Assembly (NCBI GenBank): GCA_963204705.1 | Contig: CAUJHL010000009.1 | Coordinates: 1 to 38,283, forward strand | Length of the DNA stretch: 38,283 nt | From: Pseudomonadota bacterium | Lineage (GTDB): Bacteria; Pseudomonadota; Gammaproteobacteria; Pseudomonadales; Moraxellaceae | Direction: 5' to 3' | In this document: positions 10,101 through 21,530 of the stretch, piece after piece | How the letters are laid out: the number at the start of each line of letters is the position of its first letter | How positions within the stretch are numbered: position 1 is the first letter of the stretch | The notes under the pieces: generated by a model | What the model saw: only the letters and a program-made list of their open reading frames with translations | Database searches by the model: none | What the model was told of the DNA's origin: nothing | Made by a program: the position numbers and the translations under genes

Positions 10101-10191
10101 CCTGGGTAGCGATCCGCTGGCAGTTCTGATCAAAGGGTCGCGTAGCGCCCGAATGGAAACCCTTGTTGATGCTTTGCTGGAGAAGTCCTGA
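7099..10191 (+). CDS. murE-murF: fused UDP-MurNAc-L-Ala-D-Glu ligase MurE and UDP-MurNAc-tripeptide-D-Ala-D-Ala ligase MurF in one ORF
   Basis: MurE-type [20 protein letters not shown] and [28 protein letters not shown] in the first half. MurF-type [45 protein letters not shown] in the second half. The ORF is uninterrupted across 1030 aa. Confidence 0.9.
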   Translation: MSMSTVALQEGQKPAVRLGELCPELPLNADLGALPIRRVVSDSRKATADSLFCALLPAHPSGQPLQAELHRERLSGFARSAIGQGATVVLSQIALTLPETPDVPVIVVPELPEWVGLFARRCLQAHHPVTPMRVAAVTGTNGKTTICRLLAEVLTLAGHKTAVLGTTGNGILPALTPSSHTTLDAVTLQEYLHEFAVQGAEFACIEASSHGLDQGRLQGTPIEVAMFSNLTHDHLDYHQTMAHYAAAKARLFDPVRFPSLASAIVNADDPQSAVLTSHMPDTLPAWRYSQQANGGAEFRVVDAEYQLTGAVLTIETPDGPKVLNSPLLGKFNVSNLLAAVAAARALGLSWESVQSAVPQLQGAPGRMQVVDDPDRLLVVDYAHTPDALQQVLSSLRPHTAGQLRVVFGCGGDRDRGKRPLMTEIALNHADHVLLTSDNPRSEPIGRILDDMIATLDESQLARIQVQQDRRMAIRQAVSQAKVGDVVVVAGKGHEDYQEIEGVRHWFDDVVELRQAQTACLDDASRLGYAATAFSSPAPSGALRINPMVSTPSPLSPTLPATNLSPMTLPELQADVAPWNPDTLQQATGGVWQGDLSQPISAWRIQTDTRAIQPGDIFLALKGERFDGHQFALQAIAKGAVALLVSETLPTPAPQLVVSDTRLALGQLGQYHRLRMPDLSVVALTGSSGKTTTKEMLGSIVSLAGPTLMTRGNLNNDLGVPMMLLELMPSHRYAVMELGANHRGEIAYTTQLVQPQVAAVLNIGTAHLGEFGGREGIAHAKSEIFQGLSPTGIAVLPRQVDYSEILQEAAQNQPILEWGDGAEVCASDIELLPDSSRFVLNYQSAQQPIQLPFAGRHNVDNALAAASMALALGMTMDIIARGLASATTIKGRLVFHRKNGMTLIDDTYNANPHSVLAAAKVLSTQAGQRYLLLGDIAELGEESRQEHYRLGTQLAALPLAGLLCVGEFAPDTVAGAQAHGMAAAQAFENKEALLAQLQTRLSLGSDPLAVLIKGSRSARMETLVDALLEKS

Positions 10192-11309
10192 TGTTGCTGT
10201 GGTTATTTGAACAACTGGGACATTATTTCCCCTTGTTTCTGGTATTCAAGTATTTGACGCTGCGGGCAATGCTCAGTGTACTAACGGCATTCAGCCTGAG
10301 TTTGCTGCTGGGTCCCATGGTGATCGAACGTCTGCGCGCGCTCAAATACGGTCAAGCCATTCGCACAGATGGTCCGCAGTCGCATCTGGTAAAAACCGGC
10401 ACACCCACCATGGGTGGCATCCTGATCCTGGGCGCCATTGGTATCAGTACCTTGCTGTGGGCAGACCTGCGCAACCCTTACGTCTGGATTGTGCTGATGG
10501 TGATGGTAATTTTTGGCGCCGTGGGCTGGATGGACGACTGGCTAAAAATCAGATACAAAAACCCCGACGGTCTGGCGGCACGCAAAAAATACTTCTGGAC
10601 CTCAGTAGGCTCGCTCGGGGCAGGCATCGCGCTGTATCAGATTGCCATCCACATGCCAACTATTGCCCAGACCCATGCTATGGTGGATTTGCTGATTCCG
10701 GTATTCAAGAATCTCAGCATTCCGTTTTCGGCGGTTCCATTTGGGCTGGCCTTTATTGCCTTTACCTATTTTGTGATCAACGGCGCCAGCAACTCGGTCA
10801 ACCTCACCGATGGTCTGGATGGTCTGGCGATTATGCCGGTGGTCTTGGTTGCAGCCGGACTGGGTACCTTTGCCTATCTGACGGGCGATGCCCGCTATGC
10901 AGCCTATCTACACATTCCCTACATCAGTTTTTCCAGTGAGCTGGTCATTATCTGTACGGCGATTGCGGGTGCAGGCATGGGATTTCTGTGGTTCAACGCC
11001 CATCCGGCACAAGTCTTTATGGGCGATGTGGGTGCACTGACACTGGGGGCTATGCTGGGCACGATTGCGGTAATGGTTCGACAGGAAATCGTCTTTGGCA
11101 TCATGGGTGGGCTCTTTGTGGCCGAAGCCATTTCGGTGATTTTGCAGGTGGGCTCGTACAAAATGCGCAAAAAGCGAATCTTCCGTATGGCGCCATTGCA
11201 CCATCATTTTGAGGAAAAAGGCTGGAAAGAGACGCAGGTGGTCGTGCGTTTCTGGATCGTCACCATCATTCTGGTGGTCTTGGGGTTGATGACGCTGAAA
11301 ATTCGTTGA
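10191..11309 (+). CDS. mraY: phospho-N-acetylmuramoyl-pentapeptide-transferase MraY
   Basis: [45 protein letters not shown]. Confidence 0.96.
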   Translation: MLLWLFEQLGHYFPLFLVFKYLTLRAMLSVLTAFSLSLLLGPMVIERLRALKYGQAIRTDGPQSHLVKTGTPTMGGILILGAIGISTLLWADLRNPYVWIVLMVMVIFGAVGWMDDWLKIRYKNPDGLAARKKYFWTSVGSLGAGIALYQIAIHMPTIAQTHAMVDLLIPVFKNLSIPFSAVPFGLAFIAFTYFVINGASNSVNLTDGLDGLAIMPVVLVAAGLGTFAYLTGDARYAAYLHIPYISFSSELVIICTAIAGAGMGFLWFNAHPAQVFMGDVGALTLGAMLGTIAVMVRQEIVFGIMGGLFVAEAISVILQVGSYKMRKKRIFRMAPLHHHFEEKGWKETQVVVRFWIVTIILVVLGLMTLKIR

Positions 11310-11502
11310 GGGGTTTTCGCGGAGTCGGCTATTCTACGAACTGACTGAAGTTGTTTAGGCCAGATTTTTTGATGTCTGTCCATTCCTTATTTGGGGTAAT
11401 TTTGACTCGACAAGGCTACCAAATAGGCATTTTGTCAGCCTTTTGTCATACTCCGCCACGACACTAGCCGTCATTCCCTCGGATGTTTCAGGAGTGACGG
11501 TC

Positions 11503-12246
11503 ATGACGACCATGGCGATCCCCATCGCTCATTTGGGTGCTGCACCCGCCTCACATTCCCACAGTGAGCTGTATTATTGCCGTACGCCCGAAGGTCAGGT
11601 AGAGCTGGCCAGTCGTAGCGGCATTCTATCCCCCCGATTACGCCAGCTACTGGTATTGATCGGACAGCCGGATGGAGCACAGAACGCGCTGTTCCGTGGT
11701 CTGGCCACCCCCGAACGTCTGCAGGCGCTTTTGTCTCTGGGTTTCATTTCTTCGCTTCCGATGGCGGAATGGAGGGGTCGGGAGCTGCCTGCCACACCTA
11801 CGCTGATGGACACACAGACAGGCTCGCAAGCGGACATGCCCGCACAGTGGAACATCACACTGGCCGAATTGAGTCAGGCCCTGTATGAGCCCCACGATGA
11901 AAAGCAGTATGAACCCCAGCAGGTACCACAGGAAACGCCACCACCCGTTCCAGTGCATGCTCCAGCGACTGCAAAAACCTCGCAACTGCTTGAAGTAGCA
12001 GAATTGCCACTGGACGGTTTGCCCAGCCTCCAGCATTTTATGTCGCACTGCCTACAACAGGCCTGCGGATTGTTGGCGGCCAGTCAGATGATGGATATCG
12101 ATCGTGCGCATGACCTGCAGATGCTGGGTCGATTGCAGGCACGCTGGAAAATGACCTTGCTGGATTCGCGCTACGATCGCATCGCTCTGGAACGGTGGAT
12201 CGCGCGGGTACGCGAATCGTTCCAGCTACTGCAGGGCGATTACTAA
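11503..12246 (+). CDS. hypothetical protein
   Basis: ORF 11443..12246; ATG at 11503 (MTTMAIPIAHLGAAP) after a likely promoter/leader region. No recognised domain. Confidence 0.6.
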   Translation: MTTMAIPIAHLGAAPASHSHSELYYCRTPEGQVELASRSGILSPRLRQLLVLIGQPDGAQNALFRGLATPERLQALLSLGFISSLPMAEWRGRELPATPTLMDTQTGSQADMPAQWNITLAELSQALYEPHDEKQYEPQQVPQETPPPVPVHAPATAKTSQLLEVAELPLDGLPSLQHFMSHCLQQACGLLAASQMMDIDRAHDLQMLGRLQARWKMTLLDSRYDRIALERWIARVRESFQLLQGDY

Positions 12247-12264
12247 GGCTGGAAAAGCAGGAAA

Positions 12265-12708
12265 TTAATTGGACATCCGCAACCAGGTATGGGTACGGCC
12301 CAATGTCGAATTTGAAGTGAAATCCCGGCCAATCAGGGTACGGCCATTGTCGCTAAGCCGTGCCTTGAGGCGGGTAACCTTGCCAAGGTAGGGGTCGAGA
12401 ATACGACCACCCACATATTGCTTGTCGCCCGCAGGTGAAGGCAGTAACTGGGTGATCACTTTGAGGCCATCAATCGGCTTGTTCTGAAAGGGCGCGGGGC
12501 ATTTTTCGCATACAGTTGCCATGCCCGGGCGCGTGAAGCGCTGAACGATGGTGGCAGACAGGGTCCCGTTGCTTTCCTGGGAGAATTCAACAATGGCCCG
12601 AATCTGGCCGGTGCTCTCGTCAATCTGCTTCCATTTTCCCACGATGGGATCGGCTGCCAGCGCGGCAGTACTCGCCATAACCGAAGCAAATACTATCCCT
12701 TTCAACAT
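12265..12708 (-). CDS. DUF2147 family secreted protein
   Basis: Signal peptide MLKGIVFASVMASTAALA; VGKWKQIDESTGQIRAIVEF, VCEKCPAPFQNKPIDGLKVI. Confidence 0.8.
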   Translation of the reverse strand: MLKGIVFASVMASTAALAADPIVGKWKQIDESTGQIRAIVEFSQESNGTLSATIVQRFTRPGMATVCEKCPAPFQNKPIDGLKVITQLLPSPAGDKQYVGGRILDPYLGKVTRLKARLSDNGRTLIGRDFTSNSTLGRTHTWLRMSN

Positions 12709-12978
12709 CCTGCTCTCCTTTGCAAAAAATAAACCTTATCAAAACCCTGTAGTGAACTACTGCTAAATAGCCCCAGCAGCAAACCGAAGCATTTTAGTCA
12801 AATTCATTCCCGGTTACCTAGTAATTTACCCCCCAAATTGAAAGAAAAATCAACACACGGTTGCCGACACAAAATCGGCACCTCACACCGTCAATAAGGC
12901 CAGCCATGCTTTGGCTATTCTGTGCCTGTCGCGGGTCTGCTATAGTGGCGGCTTTTGCATCACCCGTGCCGGATACCC

Positions 12979-14769
12979 ATGACAACTGCGATTCAGACTG
13001 CTTTGGCCACCGCTGTTTCTACCCTGCAGACTCAGGGAATTTTGCCTGCTGACTGGCAGGATCGCAGTGTGCTCAATCGCACCAAAGACCGTGCGCACGG
13101 GGATTTTGCCAGCAATGTGGCCATGCTGGCCGCCAAAAGTGCTGGTATGAATCCGCGCGAGCTGGCGGCGAAGCTCATTGAGGCACTCCCTGCGTCGTCT
13201 GAGATTCTGAAAGTCGAGCTGGCTGGGCCGGGATTTATCAATTTTTTTCTCAATGACGATCAGCGCTTTGCGGTGCTGGATCAGATTGCCACTCAGGGCG
13301 ACCGCTTTGGTGAGTCCGCACAGTATGCCGGCAAGCGCATCCAGGTGGAATTTGTCTCGGCGAACCCCACCAGTTCCCTGCATGTGGGTCATGGGCGCGG
13401 TGCGGCCTATGGCATGACGGTCGCGCGGCTGCTGCAGGCCGTCGGCTACGAAGTAGAGCGTGAATACTACGTCAACGATGCGGGCCGCCAGATGGATATT
13501 CTGGCCACCAGTACCTTTTTGCGCTACCTCGAACTGTGTGGCGAAACACTGGTGTTTCCCTCCAACGGCTATCGCGGTGACTATGTGTACGACATTGCCC
13601 GCCGCATTCAGGTAGCCGAAGGGGATCGCTTTTGTCAGGACGTTCATGCGGTCATGGCCAATGTTCCGGCGGATGCGGTCTATGGCCCGGCAGACGCGGA
13701 GGGCAATCGGCCCCTGTTGTCTGGCGACAAGGAAAAACACATTGATGGCCTGATTGCCAATGCCCAGCAGTTGTTGGGGCATGAGGGCTATGCGGTATTT
13801 CATCAGGCGGCACTGAATGACATTCTGAACGACATTCGCGATGATTTATCAGAATTTGGTGTCCATTTTGAACGCTGGTTCAGTGAGGCGACCTTAAAGG
13901 ACAAAATCACCGAAGCCCTGCATACCTTGCGGCACAACGGCTTTTTGTACGAAAAAGACGGCAATCTGTGGTTTCGCTCGACCGATTTTGGCGATGAAAA
14001 AGACCGCGTGGTGCAGCGAGCCAATGGCCAGACCACGTATTTTGCCGCCGACATTGCCTACCATCTGAATAAATTCCAGCGTGGATACGACCGCATCGTC
14101 GATATCTGGGGCGCGGATCACCATGGCTACATTGCGCGGGTCAAAGCGGCCATTCAGGCCATGGGGTTTGATCCGGAAAAATTGACAGTACTACTGGTGC
14201 AATTTGTCAGCCTGTGGCGTGGCGGAGAAATGGTGCAGATGTCGTCGCGCTCTGGCCAGTTTGTGGAACTGCGTGAATTGCGCAAGGAAGTGGGCAATGA
14301 TGCGGCCCGCTTTTACTATGTGATGCGCAAGAGCGAGCAACACATTGATTTTGATCTGGATCTGGCAGTGTCGCAAAGCAAGGACAATGCGGTGTATTAC
14401 ATCCAGTATGCCCATGCCCGAATCTGCCGGATGATTCAGCGGCTGGAAGAGCAGGGTGGGCATTTCGATCGCGAACTGGCCCGGGCATCTGCCGGCCGAC
14501 TGACGGTGGGTGTCGAGGCAGAACTGCTGGCCAAACTGGCCGCCTACCCGGATCAGGTGGTGCGTGCGGCGACCCAGTTTGAGCCCCATCAGCTCGGCAA
14601 TTACCTCAAGGAACTGGCGTCGCTGTTCCATGGCTGGTACAACGAATTCAAGGTGATAACAGAGGATGAGACGCTCACGCAGGCCCGTTTATTATTGTCA
14701 CTATCGGTACGGCAAGTGATTCGTAACGGCTTGTTACTGCTGGGTGTGTCCGCTCCTGAGAGCATGTAA
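12979..14769 (+). CDS. argS: arginyl-tRNA synthetase
   Basis: VEFVSANPTSSLHVGHGRGAAYG (HIGH motif), RFYYVMRKSEQHIDFDLDLA, C-terminal DALR anticodon-binding domain. ATG 12979 preferred over TTG 12955. Confidence 0.95.
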   Translation: MTTAIQTALATAVSTLQTQGILPADWQDRSVLNRTKDRAHGDFASNVAMLAAKSAGMNPRELAAKLIEALPASSEILKVELAGPGFINFFLNDDQRFAVLDQIATQGDRFGESAQYAGKRIQVEFVSANPTSSLHVGHGRGAAYGMTVARLLQAVGYEVEREYYVNDAGRQMDILATSTFLRYLELCGETLVFPSNGYRGDYVYDIARRIQVAEGDRFCQDVHAVMANVPADAVYGPADAEGNRPLLSGDKEKHIDGLIANAQQLLGHEGYAVFHQAALNDILNDIRDDLSEFGVHFERWFSEATLKDKITEALHTLRHNGFLYEKDGNLWFRSTDFGDEKDRVVQRANGQTTYFAADIAYHLNKFQRGYDRIVDIWGADHHGYIARVKAAIQAMGFDPEKLTVLLVQFVSLWRGGEMVQMSSRSGQFVELRELRKEVGNDAARFYYVMRKSEQHIDFDLDLAVSQSKDNAVYYIQYAHARICRMIQRLEEQGGHFDRELARASAGRLTVGVEAELLAKLAAYPDQVVRAATQFEPHQLGNYLKELASLFHGWYNEFKVITEDETLTQARLLLSLSVRQVIRNGLLLLGVSAPESM

Positions 14770-14837
14770 GGTTGGCGGTGTTACCGTCCGGTTGGGAGTT
14801 TGACCGGCGGTAAACCGGAGAATGGGGAACACGAGCC

Positions 14838-15452
14838 ATGCAACTGGGTAAAGCCAAACGCGGCGCAACACAGCGACCTGCACCACCGCCTGCAGACCGG
14901 CAGCTGATCCCGGGCTGGCTGTGGACGATTGTCTTTGTGCTCGGTGCGCTGAGTCTGATGCTGATTTTGTATTTATGGCAGCCCTGGCAACCAGCCCAGC
15001 GACCCATGGACGCCACCTTGCCACCCGATGTGGTGACGGCAACACCGACACGCACCCAAACCGAAACCGGCGACTATCAGTTTTACGATCTCTTGCCCAA
15101 GCAGCAGGTAACGCCAGTGCCCGCTGAGGCTGTGCCCAAGGTAGCTCCTGCACAGCCTGCCAAGCCTGCCCGTCCAGTCAGCAATAGTGATGCCAGCTCT
15201 GCCAGTCCGGCAGCCTCAACCCAGTATCTGTTGCAAATCAACAGTTACACCTCCCCGGATGATGCTGACCAGAAACGCGCAGAAGTGTTGCTGGTCGGGC
15301 TGTCTGCCGATGTGCGCCAGATGACGGCGGCTGATGGCGTGGTGTGGTTCCGCGTGGTGTCGGGGCCGTACCAGACGCGGGCAGAGGCACTGGATGCCCA
15401 GCGCCTGCTACAGGACAGTGGTGTGGATTCACTGGTGGTTGAGCAGCATTAA
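14838..15452 (+). CDS. SPOR-domain membrane protein
   Basis: N-terminal TM segment, Pro/Ala-rich linker, C-terminal YLLQINSYTSPDDADQKRAEVLLVGL..WFRVVSGPYQTRAEALDAQRLL (SPOR). Confidence 0.85.
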   Translation: MQLGKAKRGATQRPAPPPADRQLIPGWLWTIVFVLGALSLMLILYLWQPWQPAQRPMDATLPPDVVTATPTRTQTETGDYQFYDLLPKQQVTPVPAEAVPKVAPAQPAKPARPVSNSDASSASPAASTQYLLQINSYTSPDDADQKRAEVLLVGLSADVRQMTAADGVVWFRVVSGPYQTRAEALDAQRLLQDSGVDSLVVEQH

Positions 15453-15473
15453 ACCGCCTCAAGTGCGGTTTTG
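15451..15473 (+). terminator. rho-independent terminator
   Basis: aaaccgcctcaagtgcggtttt: AACCGC/GCGGTT stem followed by a T run, just after the SPOR gene. Confidence 0.6.
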
Positions 15474-15529
15474 GATGGACTGCGATGGATGGCAGTGCAA
15501 TGTTTTGTTGCGACTGCTGATTGTGCCAG

Positions 15530-16393
15530 TTACGGCGTGTCCTGAACCGTGATCAGCATGCTGCGTTCAACCAGTCGCAAGCGCACCGGTGCCGGTAAAA
15601 ACCGAACCAGCGACGAAAATTTATTCAGCACGCCGGGTATGTAACTCGCCTTGCCGGACAACATCGCGGTAACGGCCAGGCGGGCCACCGCTTCTGCGCT
15701 CATCATGCCGGTAGTGCCTTTTAGCGTTTGTCCGGAGTGTTCCATAAATTCCGTCAGCACCCCGCCCGGATGCACGCAAGTCACCCGAATGGGCGTTTGC
15801 CGCAGCTCATAAGCCAGAATTTCACTGAACTGCCGTACATACGCCTTGGTGCCTGCGTACACGGCAAAACGGGCTGTGGGTAGCATGCCTGCCAGCGAAG
15901 CCACATTCAGAAGGTAGGCCGGTTGTCCATGTTTGCGTGCCTCATGCACAAAGGCATGACTCAGGGTGGTCAGTGCCGTGACATTCAGATCGATATCGCG
16001 CTGGATTTGCCCAGCCTGCTGATCTGCAAACACTTTCCAGACGCCTGTACCGGCATTATTGACCAGCACGGCCAGATAGCGGCCAGATTCACCCAGCCAG
16101 GGCTGGGTCCGGGCCATCAGCCCATTGAGATCTTCCCGCCGGGAAAGATCACAGGACAGACACAGGCTCTGGGTGCCATAGTCGACGGCAAGTTGTTCGG
16201 ACAACGCTTGTAGACGGTCTGCACGGCGGGCCACCAGAATCAGCGCAAAGCCCCTGGCGGCCAGCTCCTTTGCCGTTGCCTCACCAATTCCGGACGATGC
16301 TCCGGTAATCAGTGCCACCGGCTGAGCGGGCGTGCCTGCTTGCGTGGCAGAAGGGTGTGGGGCAGGGATGGTCGGTTTCTGGGGCAAAGTCAT
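15530..16393 (-). CDS. SDR-family NAD(P)-dependent oxidoreductase
   Basis: ALITGASSGIGEATAKELAARG, NNAGTG, YAGTKAYV (YxxxK). Confidence 0.9.
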   Translation of the reverse strand: MTLPQKPTIPAPHPSATQAGTPAQPVALITGASSGIGEATAKELAARGFALILVARRADRLQALSEQLAVDYGTQSLCLSCDLSRREDLNGLMARTQPWLGESGRYLAVLVNNAGTGVWKVFADQQAGQIQRDIDLNVTALTTLSHAFVHEARKHGQPAYLLNVASLAGMLPTARFAVYAGTKAYVRQFSEILAYELRQTPIRVTCVHPGGVLTEFMEHSGQTLKGTTGMMSAEAVARLAVTAMLSGKASYIPGVLNKFSSLVRFLPAPVRLRLVERSMLITVQDTP

Positions 16394-16656
16394 GCAGGGT
16401 CTCCTGAAACAGTGGCTTCTTACAGCGGCTTTTTAACGATCGTCGCTAGGCTGGGTCAGGTACTGACGGTTTTCTAGTCTTTCACTGACAAAAAAACAGA
16501 ATTTGTTGTTCTGAACCAATTGATAAACTGCCCTGTTGTCTCCATGTCTGTGGGCAGATTTCAGTCCAACTGTCGATGGTGTGTCAATTCTGTGTAAACC
16601 TGCAGCCTGTAGGGCACCGACCGTTGGAAAAGCACCCTGTGGAGATGACTGCTGTC

Positions 16657-17778
16657 ATGGCAAAGCGCGATTATTACGAAGTACTGGGCGTCAGCAAAGG
16701 CGCCAGTGAAGACGAAATTAAAAAGTCCTATCGCAAACTGGCGATGAAGTATCACCCGGACCGCAATCCCGACGATAAATCCGCCGAAGAAAAATTCAAG
16801 GAAGCCTCTGAGGCCTATGAAGTACTAGCGGATGCCGAGAAACGGTCCGCTTATGACCGCATGGGCCATGCCGCGTTTGAAGGCATGGGTGGCGGTGGAT
16901 TTGGCGGTGCCAATTTTCAGGATATTTTCAGCAATTTTGGCGATGTATTCGGTGACCTGTTTGGCGGACGGGGCCAGGGCGGAGGCCAGCGCCAGCGCCG
17001 GGGTTCTGATTTGCGCTATGTGATGGAGCTCACGCTGGAAGAAGCCGTCAAGGGTGTCAAAAAAACGATCACATTTACCGCTCCGGCGACCTGCACCACC
17101 TGTGATGGCAAAGGCACGCAGAAACCGGAAGATGTCGTGACCTGTACAGGCTGTCAGGGCTCAGGTCACATCCGGATGCAGCAGGGATTTTTCTCGGTGA
17201 ATCAAACCTGTCCGCAGTGCCAGGGCCGGGGAAAAATGGTCAAAAACCCTTGTGGCACCTGCCGTGGCAGTGGTATTGCTGACCGTTCGCGCACGCTGGA
17301 AGTCACGATTCCACCCGGTGTGGATACTGGCGATCGTGTCCGGCTGTCGGGTGAAGGCGAATCCATCGGCAGTGCCGGTCAGGCTGGTGATCTGTATGTT
17401 GAAATTGCCGTGCGGGAACACGCGGTATTTCAACGCGATGGTGCCGATCTCTACATGGATGTGCCCATCAGCATTACCGATGCAGCCTTGGGCAAAGAAG
17501 TCGAAATCCCTACTCTGGACGGACGTGTTAGTCTGAAAATCCCTGAAGGCACCCAGACTGGTCGTGTGTTCCGCTTGCGGGGCAAAGGCGTTAAACCGGT
17601 GCGTACCAGCATGATTGGCGATATGCTGTGCCGGGTGGTGGTGGATACGCCAGTAAATCTGACCAGCCGCCAAAAAGAGTTGCTTCGGGAGTTTCAGGCC
17701 ATCGAAGACCAGCATCAGTCCCAATCCGCCAACAAAAAGTCGTTTTTTGACAAAGTCAGCGAGTTCTTTGGCGGCTAA
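16657..17778 (+). CDS. dnaJ: molecular chaperone DnaJ
   Basis: [38 protein letters not shown] (J domain), G/F region, four CxxCxGxG zinc repeats. Confidence 0.97.
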   Translation: MAKRDYYEVLGVSKGASEDEIKKSYRKLAMKYHPDRNPDDKSAEEKFKEASEAYEVLADAEKRSAYDRMGHAAFEGMGGGGFGGANFQDIFSNFGDVFGDLFGGRGQGGGQRQRRGSDLRYVMELTLEEAVKGVKKTITFTAPATCTTCDGKGTQKPEDVVTCTGCQGSGHIRMQQGFFSVNQTCPQCQGRGKMVKNPCGTCRGSGIADRSRTLEVTIPPGVDTGDRVRLSGEGESIGSAGQAGDLYVEIAVREHAVFQRDGADLYMDVPISITDAALGKEVEIPTLDGRVSLKIPEGTQTGRVFRLRGKGVKPVRTSMIGDMLCRVVVDTPVNLTSRQKELLREFQAIEDQHQSQSANKKSFFDKVSEFFGG

Positions 17779-17811
17779 GCTGTGCCGCCACGTTGTCGTC
17801 AGAAGTCAGAT

Positions 17812-17866
17812 GTCCAGTGACGCATGCAGTTCCTGAAGCTGCGTTTGTCACTGGAGACGTTTTTTA
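17812..17866 (+). terminator. long hairpin and T tract downstream of dnaJ
   Basis: tccagtgac...gtcactgga outer stem with inner gcag/ctgc pairing, followed by cgtttttt. Confidence 0.6.
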
Positions 17867-17934
17867 GGTTCGTTAATTATTCAAATCCTGCGCGATGAAT
17901 TACGCTTCGTTGTTCACCCTTTCGCGCGCTATAA

Positions 17935-18795
<861 letters not shown>

Positions 18796-18896
18796 GTATG
18801 GATTAGCCTTTGGCTAAATCCAGAGGCACGCATTGCCGATAAAACTGACACGCTTAATACGAGTCATAGCCGAACAACACTGCAGGGAGTCATGGG

Positions 18897-19628
18897 ATGT
18901 TACAGCACGGTATGAGCATCGCACGCTCGTTGGCATTAGGTACTCTCGGTATGGCCCTGTGCCTGCCTGCCTCCAGCCTGCTGGCAGCGACAACTCAGGT
19001 GAGCCCAGACAGCAAAGTCGTGCGCTTGTCCGAACCTACCCAGCTCAAAATTGATCGCAGTGGCGTCAAAGTCTGGACCTATCAGGTGGCAGGTAATCCC
19101 TCATTCAATTTCAAAGCCACCACCGTGCTCGACAGTACGCTGGCCGGTGCAGTCAATCTGGTGCTGGATCTGGAGCACATTTCAAGCTGGGTGCCGTTTA
19201 CCCGCAAGGTTGATTTGCTGCAGAAACAGGATGAAAACGGCAATTTTGTGCTACGCATGGAGCTGGATTTTCCGTTCCCGCTCAAGGATCGGGATGTCGT
19301 TGTTGCCGGGCAAATTCGCCAATTGGCTGATGGCAGTGTCGTCATCAATAATCGCGCGATTGCTGACAATGCCGCGCCAGAGCGCACGGATTTTATCCGG
19401 ATTAAACATTACGAAGGTGGCTGGGTATTCCGTCCGATGGGCAATGGCAAAGTACAGGTAACGGCGACCGGTTTTGCTGACCCTGCAGGCTCACTGCCCT
19501 TGGGCATCGTGAATATGTTCGTGCAGCAACAACCCTATATGATGCTGCATAACATGCAGACGGCGGTGCAGGCTTCGCAGTATCAGCAATCACGCCTGAC
19601 AATTCCGGCAGAAGCAATCCAGCACTAG
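18897..19628 (+). CDS. START/SRPBCC-domain lipid-transfer-like exported protein
   Basis: Signal peptide followed by a START-type pattern (VNLVLDLEHISSWVPFTRKVDLL.., DFPFPLKDRDVVVAGQI..). Confidence 0.75.
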   Translation: MLQHGMSIARSLALGTLGMALCLPASSLLAATTQVSPDSKVVRLSEPTQLKIDRSGVKVWTYQVAGNPSFNFKATTVLDSTLAGAVNLVLDLEHISSWVPFTRKVDLLQKQDENGNFVLRMELDFPFPLKDRDVVVAGQIRQLADGSVVINNRAIADNAAPERTDFIRIKHYEGGWVFRPMGNGKVQVTATGFADPAGSLPLGIVNMFVQQQPYMMLHNMQTAVQASQYQQSRLTIPAEAIQH

Positions 19629-19793
19629 GGTCTGTTGACGTTTCAGCCCCTGCACGAAAAGACAGGGATGGATTACCAAAATTTCATGTCGCTTTTGTTA
19701 ACGGGGCGACATACAGGAAAAAAATACGCTAAGATTTTTCTTTAGGAAAATTTAAGCACAGGCCGGTAAGGCCTTCTACGACGCACACAAGGA

Positions 19794-20348
19794 GTGTTCA
19801 TAATGTCCATGATTCGTTTTCTCGCCCCCGCTGTGCTGGCGAGCCTCAGCCTGATTGCCAGCGGTGCCGCACTGGCATCCAAAACCTATGACACTGTGGA
19901 TGGCTACTGGCGCACCATTGACGACAAAACAGGGTTTGCCAAGGCAATCGTTCAGGTCAGCAAGGATTCAGAAGGCAATTATCAGGGCACCATCGTCAAG
20001 ATCATTCCACGGCCTAACTATACGCCCCGTGAGTTTTGCCAGAACTGCCCAGCACCCTATACCAACAAGCCCATTTTAGGGCTGAAAATCCTCAATCACC
20101 TGCAACAAACCGATAAAGCCAATGCACGTGTGCTCACGGGTGCGGAGATTCTCGATCCACTCAATGGCCATATCTACAAATGCAAAGCCAAACTCAGTGA
20201 AGATGGCCGCCGCCTGCAGATTCGTGCCTATATTGGGACACCGATTATTGGTCGTTCGCTGATCTGGCTGCGTGAAGATGGCGCCCCGACTGCAGCAACC
20301 GGTGCGATTACCGCACCCGCTGCCCATCCGGCAACTGAAAACCACTAA
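19794..20348 (+). CDS. DUF2147 family secreted protein
   Basis: Signal peptide; DGYWRTIDDKTGFAKAIVQVSK, FCQNCPAPYTNKPILGLKIL. Paralogous to 12265..12708. Confidence 0.8.
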   Translation: MFIMSMIRFLAPAVLASLSLIASGAALASKTYDTVDGYWRTIDDKTGFAKAIVQVSKDSEGNYQGTIVKIIPRPNYTPREFCQNCPAPYTNKPILGLKILNHLQQTDKANARVLTGAEILDPLNGHIYKCKAKLSEDGRRLQIRAYIGTPIIGRSLIWLREDGAPTAATGAITAPAAHPATENH

Positions 20349-20378
20349 ACGCTTCTTTCAGATCTGATCGTCAGCATG

Positions 20379-21530
20379 TCAGACCAGCCCTCCCTCGCGG
20401 AGGGTTTTTAATGCCTGTAATAACAGCGATATGTGTTCAGGTGTATGAGCCGCACTCAGTGTAATGCGTAAGCGGCTGGTACCCAGGGGCACGGTCGGTG
20501 GGCGGATGGCCATGACCAGCAGGCCCTGCTGTTCGAGTGCTTCGGCAGCTCGCAGCGCACGATCGGCACTGCCCACAATCAGCGGCTGTATCGCAGTCTG
20601 GCTGGCAGGCAGGTGCGCTGCTGGCCAACCCAGCTCGCTTAAGCCCTGTTGAAAGAAGTGGATATTTTCCTGCAGCTTTAGCCGATGGTGTGGTTCGGAG
20701 TGCAGGACGTCCAAAGCCGCCAGTGTGGCAGCCGCCAGCAGGGGTGGTGTTGCGGTGGTAAAACAATAACTGCGTGCACGACTGCGCAGCAGCTCAATCA
20801 GCTCAGCACTGCCCGCAACAAATGCGCCAAAGGTTCCGATCGCTTTCCCCAGTGTGCCCATGTAAATGTCCACGGGCGGCAGGGGGTGCGGTCGCAAGCC
20901 AAAGCCATGGGCATCGTCGATCATTAGCGCGGCCTGATGGCGCTCGGCCAGTTCGCGCAGTTCCGACAAGGGAGCCTCGGTGCCATCCATGCTAAAGACC
21001 TGATCGGTCGCGATCAGCGTGCGCTGCGCTGGATCTGCTGAAAGCCATTCTCCTAATTGCACCATGTCGCGGTGCGGATAGCGACGCAACCGCGCCCCAC
21101 TCAGGCGCGCTCCATCCAGCAGGGAGGCGTGATTAAGTCGATCCTGATAGACCGTGTCCTCACGACTCATCAAGGCAGACAGTACGCCCAGATTGGCCAT
21201 ATAACCCGTTGAAAACAGCAGGGCCGACGCATAGCCGGTTTCCTGAGCGAGTCGCTGTTCAAGTACGTCGTGCAGGCTGCTATGGCCGGTGACCAGATGG
21301 GCGGCTCCGGCACCGACCGCATGTTCCTGTAAATGCTGATGAATCGCATCACGCAGCGCTGGATGGCTGGCCAGTCCCAGATAGTCGTTACTGGAGAAAT
21401 TCACCAGGGTGCGGCCATCGCGCTGGCAGCTTGGCGTGACGCCAGCGCTGATAATACGGGTCTGCCGCAAGAGTTGCTGATGCCCTAGCGATTCCAATTG
21501 GCCTTGAAGGTCGAAGGAAATCAGGCTCAC
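20379..21530 (-). CDS. bioF: 8-amino-7-oxononanoate synthase
   Basis: [42 protein letters not shown]. Confidence 0.93.
   Translation of the reverse strand: MSLISFDLQGQLESLGHQQLLRQTRIISAGVTPSCQRDGRTLVNFSSNDYLGLASHPALRDAIHQHLQEHAVGAGAAHLVTGHSSLHDVLEQRLAQETGYASALLFSTGYMANLGVLSALMSREDTVYQDRLNHASLLDGARLSGARLRRYPHRDMVQLGEWLSADPAQRTLIATDQVFSMDGTEAPLSELRELAERHQAALMIDDAHGFGLRPHPLPPVDIYMGTLGKAIGTFGAFVAGSAELIELLRSRARSYCFTTATPPLLAAATLAALDVLHSEPHHRLKLQENIHFFQQGLSELGWPAAHLPASQTAIQPLIVGSADRALRAAEALEQQGLLVMAIRPPTVPLGTSRLRITLSAAHTPEHISLLLQALKTLREGGLV
20388..20408 (+). terminator. terminator of the forward DUF2147 gene, overlapping the 3' end of bioF
   Basis: ccctccctcgcggagggttttt: CCCTC/GAGGG stem followed by T5. 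Confidence 0.5.

Noticed and set aside
3749-11309. Missing murD/ftsW/murG after mraY as a rearrangement
   Set aside because: A split dcw cluster ending at mraY is, as far as I recall, normal in Moraxellaceae-type genomes; not evidence of disruption.
12940-13803. 287-aa antisense ORF opposite argS
   Set aside because: Opposite the ArgS catalytic domain; no independent evidence.
18798-18825. Inverted repeat ggattagcctttggctaaatcc after dapB as terminator
   Set aside because: Bulged stem and no T tract, so not reported as a terminator.
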